Shown piece by piece: positions 25,063-34,146 of a stretch of 64,000 bases of DNA. The notes below the pieces were generated by a model. That model ran no database searches, had not been told where the DNA came from, and saw nothing but the letters and a program-made list of their open reading frames with translations. Position 1 is the stretch's first letter. The number at the start of each line of letters is the position of its first letter. The position numbers and the translations under genes were made by a program. This DNA comes from RYN-230 sp963704995 (GTDB lineage Bacteria; Actinomycetota; Actinomycetes; Streptosporangiales; Streptosporangiaceae), in the NCBI GenBank assembly GCA_963704995.1, contig CAVPIM010000017.1, positions 1 through 64,000 of the forward strand. The letters are read 5' to 3'.

Positions 25063-28000
25063 GTGCTGGAGCTGTTTCACCCGGCTGTTCGAAGCTGGTT
25101 TGAGAGCCGGTTCCCGGGCGGCCCGACGGAGCCGCAGGCCGCGGGCTGGCAGGAGATCGCGGCCGGGCACCATACGCTGATCGCCGCGCCGACCGGTTCC
25201 GGGAAGACCCTGGCGGCGTTCCTGGTCTGCATCGACCGGATCTACCAGTCCGGCCAGGCGGGTACCGAGCGCCCGGCCGGGCCGCAGGTCGTGTACGTGT
25301 CGCCGCTGAAGGCCCTGGCCGTGGACATCTGGCAGAACCTCGAGGCCCCGCTGGCGGAGATCGCCAAGATGGCCGGGGCGCTGGGCCTGCCGGCCCCGGA
25401 CATCCGGGTCGCGGTGCGGACCGGGGACACGGCGGCCGCCGAGCGGGCCGCGATGCTGAAGCACCCGCCCGATTTCCTGATCACCACCCCGGAGTCGCTG
25501 TATCTCCTGGTGACGGCGGAACGGACCCGCGCCATGCTGGCCCCGGCCGCCACGGTCATCGTGGACGAGATCCATGCCGTCGCGGGCAACAAGAGGGGCT
25601 CGCACCTGGCGCTGACCCTGGAGCGGCTGGAGCACCTGGCCGCGCAGCCGGTCCAGCGGATCGGCCTGTCCGCGACCCAGCGCCCCATCGAGACCGTCGC
25701 CCGCCTGCTGGTCGGCGCGGGCCCCGGCCGGTCGGCGCCGGACGGGTCACCCCGCTGCGCCATCGTGGACTCCGGCCACCGGCGCCAGCTCGACCTGGCC
25801 CTGGAGATGCCGGGCGACGAGCTCGGCGCGGTCGCATCCGCGGAGCAGATGGACGAGATCCTGGACCTGATCGCCGGGCATGTGTCCGGGCACCGGACCA
25901 CGCTGGTGTTCGTCAACACCCGGCGGATGGCCGAGCGGGTCGCCCACCAGCTGGGCGAGCGGCTCGGTGAGGGGCAGGTCGCCGCGCATCACGGCAGCCT
26001 GTCCAAGGACCGGCGGCAGCGGGTGGAGTCGCGGCTGCGCCGCGGCGACCTGCGGGCCCTGGTCGCCACCGCGTCGCTGGAGCTGGGCATCGACATCGGG
26101 CCGGTGGAGCTGGTCTGCCAGATCGGCTCGCCGCGCAGCTTCGGCACCTTCCTGCAGCGGGTGGGCCGGTCCAACCACACCCGCGGCGGGATACCGGCCG
26201 GGCGGCTCTACCCGACTACCCGGGATGAGCTGGTGGAATCCGCGGCGCTGCTGCGCGGCGTCCGGTCCGGCCGGCTCGACGCCGTGGCGGTCCCGGCCTG
26301 CCCGCTGGACATCCTGGCCCAGCAGGTGATCGCGGAGTGCGCGGCGGAAGACTGGGCCGAGGACGACCTGCTGGCCCTGGTCCGGCGGGCTGCCCCGTTC
26401 GCGGGCCTGTCCACGGAAGATTTCGGCGAGGTGGCCGAGATGGTGTCCGAGGGGATCCGGACCGGCCGCGGCCGCCGGGCCGCCTACCTGCACCGGGACC
26501 GGGTGACCGGGCGGCTGGCCGGCCTGCGGGGCGCCCGGCTGGCCGCGCTCACCTCCGGCGGGGCCATCCCGGAGCTGGGGGACTACCGGGTGCTGGCCGA
26601 GCCGGACGGCGCCCTGGTCGGGACGGTGAACGAGGACTGGGCTATCGAGTCCATGGCGGGCGACGTGTTCCTGCTCGGCACCACCTCGTGGCGGATCCGC
26701 CGGGTCGAGCCGGGCGTGGTGCGCGTGGTCGACGCCCAGGGCGCGCCGCCGTCGGTGCCGTTCTGGCTGGGCGAGGCGCCCGGCCGCACGGTGGAGCTGT
26801 CGGAGGAGGTCTGCGCCCTGCGCCAGGCGGTCGCCGGGTGCCTGGGCACCGGCGGGCCCGCCGAGGCCGCGGCCTGGCTGCAGGCGGAGTGCGGGATCGG
26901 CACGGACACCGCCGAGGTGATCACCGCCTACCTGGGTACCGCCCTGGCCCAGCTCGGGCTGCTCCCGGACATGGACACCATCGTCCTGGAGCGGTTCTTC
27001 GACGACAGCGGCGGGATGCAGCTGGTCGGGCACGCGCCGTTCGGGGCCCGGCTCAACCGGGCGCTGGGGCTGGCGCTGCGCAAGCGGTTCTGTGTCACGT
27101 TCGACTTCGAGCTGCAGGCCGCGGCCAGCGACGACGCGATCCTGCTGTCGCTGGGGCCGCAGCACAGCTTCCCGCTGGAGCGGGTGCCCCGGTTCCTCGC
27201 CTCCAGCACCGTGGAGGGCGTGGTCCGCCAGGCCGTCCTGACCTCGCCGATGTTCGCGGCCCGGTGGCGGTGGAACCTGAACCGGTCCCTGGCCGTGCTG
27301 CGGATGCGGGGCGGGAAGAAGAACCCGCCCGCGATCCAGCGGATGGAATCCGACGACCTGATGGCCGCGGTCTTCCCGACGCTGGCGGCCTGCCAGGAGA
27401 ACGTCGCCCCCGGCCCGCTGGAGATTCCCGATCATGTCCTGGTCCGGCAGACGCTGGACGACTGCCTGCACGAGGCCATGGACATCGACGGCCTCACGGA
27501 GCTGGTCGGGCGTATCGAATCGGGCCAGGTGACCGTCGTGGTGCGGGATACCACCGAGCCGTCGGTGCTCGCGCACGAGATCCTGAACGGGCGGCCCTTC
27601 ACCTTCCTCGACGACGCGCCGCTGGAGGAACGCCGCAGCCGTGCGATACCGCTGCGCCGCGGCCTGCCGGTGGAACCCCGCGAGCTGGGCCGGCTCGACC
27701 CCGACGCCATCGCACGGGTGGCCAGCCAGGTGCAGCCGGACCCGCGCGACGCCAACGAGCTGCACGACCTGCTGATGACGCTGACCGCCGTGCGCCCGGA
27801 CGCTGACTGGCAGCCCTGGTTCGAGGAACTGGCCGCCGGCTGCCGCGCGGTCAGCGTCTCCGGGCCGGCCGGGGTGTTCTGGTCCGCGGTAGAGCGCCGC
27901 CCGGCCATCGAGGCGCTGTTCCCGGACGCGGCCGTGGCGCCTGACCATCCCTGCCCGGTTCCCGGTGACCCGCCCGACCCGGACGCCGCCGCGGCCAGCA

Positions 28001-29408
28001 TGCTCCGCGGGCACCTGGACTGCCGCGGCCCGTCCACGGTCGCGGACCTGGCCCACGCCACCGGCCTGCCGCCGGCCGACACTGAGATCGCGCTGGCCCG
28101 GCTGGAGGAGGAGGGCTTCGCCATCCGCGGCCGGTTCACCCGGGCCGCGCGCGGCGCCGGGGGAGAGGCGGACGGCGCCGGGGAGAGGCGGACGGCACCC
28201 GGGGAGAGGCCGCCCTGGACCCCGGCCCCGGCGAGGAGTTCTGCGCCCGCAGGCTGCTGGCCCGCATCCACGGCTACACCCGGCAGCGGCAGCGCCGCGA
28301 GATCGAGCCGGTCACCGCGCGGGACTTCATGCGTTTCCTGCTCCGCTGGCAGCACGTGGCGCCCGGCACCCAGAGCGAGGGACGGCTCGGCGTGCTGAGC
28401 GTCATCGAGCAGCTGCAGGGCTACGAGCTGGCCGCGGGCGCCTGGGAGAACGCCGTCCTCGCCACCCGCGTGCAGGGCTACCGGCGTGAGTGGCTGGACG
28501 AGGTCTGCCTGTCCGGCCAGGTGGTGTGGGGACGGCTGTCGGTGCGCGACGCCGAGCCCGATCCGGTCCCGAAGCGCAGCGGGCTGGTCCCGTCCCGGGC
28601 CACCCCGATCACCCTGGCCATCCGCGACGACCTGCCCTGGCTGCTCCGCGCCGCCCGCGGGGACCTGGCCCCGGCCGAGCCCGGGCCGGGCCGGACCCAG
28701 GACGTGATCGACGCCCTGCGCCGGCACGGGGCGCTGTTCCGGCCCGACCTGGCCTCGGTCACCGGCCGCCTGCCGGGCGAGGTGGAGGAGGCGCTGTGGG
28801 ACGGCGTGGCCCGCGGGCTGATCACCGCCGACGGGTTCCGGGCCGTCCGGTCCCTGCTGCAGCGGTCCTCCGCGCGCCGGGCCCCGCGGCCCTCGGGGCT
28901 CCGCGGGCTGCGCCAGGGCCGGTCACGGCCCGGCGCTGGATCGGCCGGGCGGTGGTCGCTGCTCCCGGTCCCCGCCGCCGGCACTGACCCGGACGAGCTG
29001 GCCGAGGCCGTGGCCGAGCAGCTGATCGTCCGCTGGGGTGTGGTCTTCCACGATCTGCTGGCCCGGGAGAACCTGTCGGTCCCCTGGCGCGAGATCTTGT
29101 GGGCCTGGCGGAGGATGGAGGCGCGCGGCACGATCCGCGGCGGCCGGTTCGTGGCCGGGTTCAGCGGCGAGCAATTCGCCCACCCGGACGCGCTCGACGT
29201 GCTGCGCTCGGTGCGCAAGCAGCGGCCCCCGGGGGAGACCGTCCAGATCTCCGCGGCCGACCCGCTGAACCTGACCAGCGTCGTGCTGCCCGGCCCGCGG
29301 ATCCCGGCGGTCCCGTCGAACACCGTCACCTACGTCGACGGCGCCGTGCCGGCCGGGGCCGTGCCGCCCGGGGCCGCGACCCCGGGGGCCGCCCGCACCG
29401 CGTCCTAG
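25063..29408 (+). CDS. lhr: Lhr-type ATP-dependent helicase, one frameshift
   Basis: Large SF2 helicase, about 1449 residues after repair, the normal Lhr length. Walker A is APTGSGKT at 42-49, the DEIH box at 168-171 (VIVDEIHAVAGNKRG), and motif VI QRVGRSNH at about 365. Winged-helix and Lhr-core/C-terminal domains follow. Mycobacterial Lhr is a 3'-5' translocase on DNA or RNA:DNA hybrids, linked to repair. The frame breaks near 28180 inside a 21-bp tandem repeat whose second copy lacks one G. Restoring that G joins the frames into EEFCARRLLARIHGYTRQRQ and onward to TAG-type stop at 29408. The start is GTG 25063. Confidence 0.93.
28152..28213 (+). repeat. Three 21-bp tandem repeats inside lhr, middle copy 20 bp
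   Basis: Units begin at 28152 (GGCGCCGGGGGAGAGGCGG then AC, 21 bp), 28173 (same but four G instead of five, 20 bp) and 28193 (diverged, 21 bp). At 21 bp per unit the repeat encodes GAGGEAD-like heptads in a linker. The missing G in the middle copy causes the lhr frameshift. Confidence 0.9.
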
Positions 29409-29419
29409 CAGTTCGTGAT

Positions 29420-29439
29420 CTAACGAATGGTGTCGTTAG
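29420..29439. terminator. Short inverted repeat after lhr
   Basis: CTAACGA (29420-29426) and TCGTTAG (29433-29439) with a 6-nt loop start 12 nt after the lhr stop. No T tract follows. It could be a weak terminator or a regulator site for the next gene. The remaining sequence up to 29673 shows no convincing gene. Confidence 0.35.
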
Positions 29440-29673
29440 AGCCACCGCGCATGGCCCGGGCGGAGCCTCACGTTCGTGGCCCAGGAACCTCGGCATGCGG
29501 GTGTTTGCGCGTCGTCAGTCCCACTAGAGATCGGGCTGCGGTGGCGGTGGGTGTCACGCATGCGGGATCAGGCCCTTGTCAGAGCCGCAGGCTTGGGAGG
29601 AACATGAGCAGGCACGTGGGGTGGAGGCGGATTTGGCGCCTTCCCCGCGTGAAGGGGCAAGAGGGGGACCCGG

Positions 29674-30381
29674 ATGCTAATCGCGATCCTTAACCAGTCA
29701 ACCCTGGTAGCCGATGCAGACGCTACGACGATGACCCAGGCGATCGCCAGCCAGATACGGTACGACGCCGGCCCGCTCTGGGACCGGGCACCCGCGGCCG
29801 TCGTGTTCTACAGCGACCCGTCCGCCGTCCCGGAGGCGGCGCACGGCATAGCGCTCGTGGACACGATCCAGGACCAGCCCCAGGGCGTGCTCGGCTTCCA
29901 CACCGAGGACCAGGGCGGGAAACTGTGGGGCGTGGTCGCGGCCAAGCCGGAACTCGACAACGGCGCGCAGGTGACCACCGGCGACTGGAGCGTCTCCAGC
30001 GTGCTGTCCCACGAGGTGCTTGAGATGTTCATCGACCCGAACTGCAACCTGTGGGCCAACGACGGCCAAGGGTCGGCGTACAGCTTCGAGGTGTGCGACC
30101 CGGTCGAGGCCCCCAGTTACACCGTCAGCGATGTCTCGGTATCCAACTTCGTGACCCCGTCCTGGTTCGACCCGCTGGCCCCGGCCACCGCGCAGTTCGA
30201 CAAGCTCGGCCAGCTCCATGCCGCGTTCAGCATCCTCAAGGGCGGCTACGTGGTGTACGAAACCGCGGGCAAGGAACAGCAGAAGTTCGGCGATGAATTT
30301 CCCGACTGGCGCAGGCAAATGAAGGCGGGGCCACTGGCCCGCACCAGGCGCCGCTTGGCGCAGGCCCACTATGGCGGATGA
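29674..30381 (+). CDS. Unknown protein with HExxE motif (possible metallopeptidase fold)
   Basis: 235 residues, cytosolic, no TM. Notable is SSVLSHEVLEMFIDP near residues 109-123: HEVLE fits HExxE, a pattern of some zinc-dependent folds. Conserved-looking stretches follow (YSFEVCDPVEAPSYTV, VSNFVTPSWFDPL, LKGGYVVYETAGK). I have seen similar blocks in uncharacterised bacterial and phage proteins, but I cannot name a family or prove activity. The start ATG 29674 follows GAGGGGGAC. It is 89 nt upstream of the cyclase gene on the same strand. Confidence 0.75.
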   Translation: MLIAILNQSTLVADADATTMTQAIASQIRYDAGPLWDRAPAAVVFYSDPSAVPEAAHGIALVDTIQDQPQGVLGFHTEDQGGKLWGVVAAKPELDNGAQVTTGDWSVSSVLSHEVLEMFIDPNCNLWANDGQGSAYSFEVCDPVEAPSYTVSDVSVSNFVTPSWFDPLAPATAQFDKLGQLHAAFSILKGGYVVYETAGKEQQKFGDEFPDWRRQMKAGPLARTRRRLAQAHYGG

Positions 30382-30470
30382 CGCACTCCCACCTGAGCCT
30401 GGTGAATTTCACTCTCTCAGCGGCGCTGCTGGGCTCTGCGGTCTCTGCCATTCTGACGGTCGGCGTTTAG

Positions 30471-33400
30471 GTGGCTGTGCTGGCGTGTCCCACATGTGGG
30501 CAGGTGAACCCGGAGATCGCGCGGTATTGCCTGGCGTGTGGGGTGCTGATCGTACAGGAGGTCGGCCAGCCGGCTGAGGAACGCAAGACGGTAACCGTGC
30601 TGTTTTGTGATCTGGTCGGGTTCACCGCTGCCTCCGATCGTGCCGACCCGGAGGATGTGCGGGCCCGGATCCGCCCCTACCACGCGCGGCTGCGGCGGGA
30701 GGTGGAGAGGTTCGGGGGGACGGTGGAGAAGTTCATCGGCGACGCGGTGATGGCGGTGTTCGGCGCACCGATAGCCCATGAGGATGACCCTGAACGGGCG
30801 GTACGGGCGGGTTTGCGCATCTTGGAGGCGATCGCCGACCTGAACGAAGAGGACGCGCAGCTCAGCTTGGCGGTGCGGGTCGGGGTGGACTCGGGGGAGG
30901 CAGTGGTAGCGCTGGGCGCGCGTCCCGAGCAGGGGGAGGGGCTGGTCGCAGGAGATGTGGTGAACACGGCGTCGCGGTTGCAGGGCGCGGCGCCGGTGGG
31001 CGGGGTGCTGGTGGGACCGGGGACGTACGCAGCGACCCACCAGGTGTTCGACTACCAGGCGCTGGCGCCAGTGGCGCTGAAGGGCAAGGCCGAGCCGGTG
31101 GCGGTGTTTCAGGCACTGGTCCCGCGCGCCCGGTTCGGTGCCGACGTGACCCGGTCGCTGGGCACGCCGATGGTGGGCCGTCAGATCGACCTGGGCATCG
31201 TCACGGGCGCATTCCAGAAGGCGGTGCAGGAATCGACGGTGCAGCTGGTGCTGGTGGCGGGAGAGCCAGGTGTGGGCAAGTCACGGCTAGTTGCCGAGCT
31301 GAGCTCGTTTGTTGATTTGTGGCCGGAGCAGATCCGCTGGCGCCAGGGCCGGTGCCTGCCATACGGGGACGGGATCACGTTCTGGGCGCTGGGGGAGATC
31401 GTCAAGGCGGAGGCGGGGATCTTGGAAACCGACCCGCCGGAGGTGGCCGCCGCAAAGATCGACGCGATGATCCCCGACGACGCGCCGGACGCGCCGTGGC
31501 TTAGGGCGCGGTTGCGGCCCTTGGCCGGGCTCCCGGCCCCGGAGGCGGCCCTGGCGGAGAACTTTGCGGCGTGGCGAGCGTTCGTGGAGCTGCTGGCCGA
31601 AGGCCGCCCGTCAGTGCTGGTGTTTGAGGATCTGCACTGGGCCGATCCGGCGCTGCTGGATTTTGTGGAACAGCTGGCCGACTACGCCGAGGGGGTCCCA
31701 CTGCTGCTGGTGGGCGCGGCCCGCCCGGAACTGTATGAGCGGGCAGCGGGGTGGGCGGCCTCGGCGCGCAACGTGGCCCGGGTGAACCTGCGGGCGTTGA
31801 CCGCGGCGGAGACCGCGCGGCTGATCTCTAACCTGCTGGGCACGGCGGCGCTGCCGCTCGAGGTGCAGCAGGCGATCTCGCGCCGTGCGGGCGGCAACCC
31901 GCTGTACGCGGAGGAGTTCGTACGGCTGCTCAAAGACCAGCAGATCCTGCGGCGGAAGGGCGCCGGGTGGAGCATCGATACCAGGGCGGAGATCCCGCTC
32001 CCGCCGGGCGTGCAAGGGCTGATCGCGGCACGGCTCGACACCCTTGGCCCAGCGCGCAAACAGCTGCTGCAAGACGCCGCGGTGGTAGGCGAGGTGTTCT
32101 GGGCCGGCGCTGTCACGCAGATGGGAGACCAAGGCCGGGACCAAGTGCAGGCTGTGTTGCACGAGCTGACGCGCAAAGAGCTGGTCCGCCCGGCGCGGCG
32201 CTCATCAATGGCGGGACAGGCCGAATACTCCTTCACCCATGCGCTGATCCGCGATGTCTGCTATGCGCAGATCCCGCGGGCCGAGCGCGCCCAGCGCCAC
32301 CGCCGGGCCGCGGCCTGGATCGAGCAGATGGCGGCGGAACGGGCCGCCGACCACGCCGAGATTCTGGCCGCTCACTACACCACCGCCCTGGAACTCGCGC
32401 AGGCGGCCAAGGATCCGCAGGCCGGGGAACTTGCAGCCAGCGCGGCTCGCTACCTGATGCTGGCCGGGGACCGGGCCATGGGCATCGACGTGGAGGCCGC
32501 CGAACGTCACTACGCCAAGGCACTGGCCCTGACCGGTCCCAATGACCCCGATCGCGCCGAACTGCTGGCCCACTACGGCGAAGCGCTGCGCCTGCGGGCC
32601 CGGTTCCGCGAAGCAGCCGCCGCATTCGAGCAGGCGATCGCGGCGTTCCGCGCCAGTGGGGATGTTCGCAGGGCGGCCAAGGCAACCAGCCGATACTCGA
32701 TGCTCCTGCACCGGCTCGGTGACCGCCGGTACCCGGAGGCCGCTGGCACCGCGCTGGAAATGCTGGAGCCGCTCGGCCCCTCACCCGAACTGGCGGAGGC
32801 GCTGGCCGACCACGCTGCGGCAAGCTTTCTGTCCGACCAGCATACGGAGGCGGTCGATCTCGCCGAGCGGGCGGTGGAACTCGCCGCTGAACTCGGCCTC
32901 CCCCTGCCGGCGCGGGCGCTCGGGTTCCGTGGCTGCGCGCGGTTCGTACTTGGCCAGGCGGCCGGACTTGACGATATGCGGCGCGCGCTGGAGGCCGCTA
33001 CCGCTCAGGGCCTTGGACGCGAGGCAGCCGTGCTGCATTACAACCTTGGGGTGTCGCTCTGCCGGGCCGAGGGACCACGAGCAGAGTGGGAAATGGCGCA
33101 ACAGGGTGCCGCCTTTGCCCGGCGGCATGGAATCGCGGAGTGGGTGCCGCTGCTCGAGGGTACCGAGGTTGAGGCACTGGCCGACCTAGGCCTGATCGAA
33201 CAGGCCCGGACCTTGATGGCAACGGCCCTCAGTCATGTTGCCGCGGAGGATTGGATGGGCCAAGTAGACCTGCGGTCTGCCGAAGCCCGGATGCTGGCCC
33301 GCCGCGGCGAACTCTCCCACACCGGCCTCATGGACTGGATTCAGCAGGCGGTGGCGAAAGCGCGGGATCTGGGCGAATCGCAATACCTGGGCGGGCTCCT

Positions 33401-33902
33401 GGCCCTCGCCGCAATAGCCTGGACTGCCGTCGGGAAAGTTCGAGACGCCACCCCCCTGCTTTCCGAACTTGCGCAGGTACCCAACGTCGGGCACACATTG
33501 GACTATCTGCGGAGCCTCCCCGACCTGGTACGGGTCGCGATTGCGGCGGGCGACGCGGATCTCGGGAGGCGGCTCGCGAGCGGTCTCAAACCGGTGTATC
33601 AGCTCGATCAGCACGCGGCAGTGACTGCCCACGCTCTGCTGGCCGAGCAGCATGGCAAGCATGCTGAGGCTGCGGCCTTGTTTGCCGACGCCGCGGGGCG
33701 GTGGGAGCGATTCGGGGTGCCGTGGGAGCAGGCGCAGGCGCTCCTGGGGCAGGGCCGATGCCTGCTCACCCTCGGTCGGCCGACCGAGGCCCGGGAGCCG
33801 CTGCGCGTGGCGCGAGATATCTTCGGCTCGCTCGGTGCCAACCCCGTCCTCGCCGACACCAACTGCCTGCTGGCAGAGGCAACCCCGCTCACCGGATCAT
33901 GA
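30471..33902 (+). CDS. Class III adenylate cyclase with AAA ATPase and TPR-like region
   Basis: 1143 residues. The N-terminal zinc ribbon has CPTC and CLAC (Cys 6, 9, 20, 23). The class III cyclase domain (about 38-215) keeps metal-binding D47 (FCDLVGFT) and D91 (KFIGDAV), adenine-selecting K87 and D162, and transition-state N165 and R169 (GDVVNTASR). It should therefore be active and make cAMP. Walker A GEPGVGKS is at 264-271 and LVFEDLHWADPALL marks Walker B, followed by about 600 residues of helical TPR-like repeats. The start is GTG 30471. Downstream are three genes encoding cNMP-binding domains, suggesting a local cAMP circuit. Confidence 0.93.
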   Translation: MAVLACPTCGQVNPEIARYCLACGVLIVQEVGQPAEERKTVTVLFCDLVGFTAASDRADPEDVRARIRPYHARLRREVERFGGTVEKFIGDAVMAVFGAPIAHEDDPERAVRAGLRILEAIADLNEEDAQLSLAVRVGVDSGEAVVALGARPEQGEGLVAGDVVNTASRLQGAAPVGGVLVGPGTYAATHQVFDYQALAPVALKGKAEPVAVFQALVPRARFGADVTRSLGTPMVGRQIDLGIVTGAFQKAVQESTVQLVLVAGEPGVGKSRLVAELSSFVDLWPEQIRWRQGRCLPYGDGITFWALGEIVKAEAGILETDPPEVAAAKIDAMIPDDAPDAPWLRARLRPLAGLPAPEAALAENFAAWRAFVELLAEGRPSVLVFEDLHWADPALLDFVEQLADYAEGVPLLLVGAARPELYERAAGWAASARNVARVNLRALTAAETARLISNLLGTAALPLEVQQAISRRAGGNPLYAEEFVRLLKDQQILRRKGAGWSIDTRAEIPLPPGVQGLIAARLDTLGPARKQLLQDAAVVGEVFWAGAVTQMGDQGRDQVQAVLHELTRKELVRPARRSSMAGQAEYSFTHALIRDVCYAQIPRAERAQRHRRAAAWIEQMAAERAADHAEILAAHYTTALELAQAAKDPQAGELAASAARYLMLAGDRAMGIDVEAAERHYAKALALTGPNDPDRAELLAHYGEALRLRARFREAAAAFEQAIAAFRASGDVRRAAKATSRYSMLLHRLGDRRYPEAAGTALEMLEPLGPSPELAEALADHAAASFLSDQHTEAVDLAERAVELAAELGLPLPARALGFRGCARFVLGQAAGLDDMRRALEAATAQGLGREAAVLHYNLGVSLCRAEGPRAEWEMAQQGAAFARRHGIAEWVPLLEGTEVEALADLGLIEQARTLMATALSHVAAEDWMGQVDLRSAEARMLARRGELSHTGLMDWIQQAVAKARDLGESQYLGGLLALAAIAWTAVGKVRDATPLLSELAQVPNVGHTLDYLRSLPDLVRVAIAAGDADLGRRLASGLKPVYQLDQHAAVTAHALLAEQHGKHAEAAALFADAAGRWERFGVPWEQAQALLGQGRCLLTLGRPTEAREPLRVARDIFGSLGANPVLADTNCLLAEATPLTGS

Positions 33903-34146
33903 ACTGTGAGGGCTGCAAGGAGGGCCGCCTGTCCGAGGGCATCGACCGGATGGAGCAGGCGTTCGCGGTGCTGTCGCAGGACGGGCCCCGGCGGAAATCT
34001 GGCGGCCCTCGCGGCCACCCTGGGCCGGCTCCGTCCGGGATGCTCGCCGCCGATCTCCCGGGAACTCGCTCCTATCGGGCTGGCCAGCCGGCCCGGCGCG
34101 GGTGGCGAACGGCCGCCTCTGCGGGCATCACGTCCGGAGCCCCGGG
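33900..34146 (+). pseudogene. Remnant of an AAA/TPR cyclase-type gene
   Basis: Just after the cyclase stop, EGRLSEGIDRMEQAFAVLSQ (33918 onward) continues in another frame as NLAALAATLGRLRPG and ELAPIGLASRPG. These short pieces resemble TPR segments of cyclase-AAA proteins like the one upstream. There is no start, no complete domain, and several frame changes. It is best explained as debris of a duplicated paralogue that once lay here. Confidence 0.35.

Noticed and set aside
25747..28056. Very long open frame antisense to lhr
   Set aside because: Shadow of the GC-rich codon pattern; the Lhr frame carries all helicase motifs, and the antisense product is Arg/Gln/Pro-rich without any domain.
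29427..29693. 88-codon frame (including a 29-codon ORF from ATG 29604) before the HExxE gene
   Set aside because: Composition is not protein-like; the short ORF has a fair ribosome site, but nothing else supports a leader peptide.
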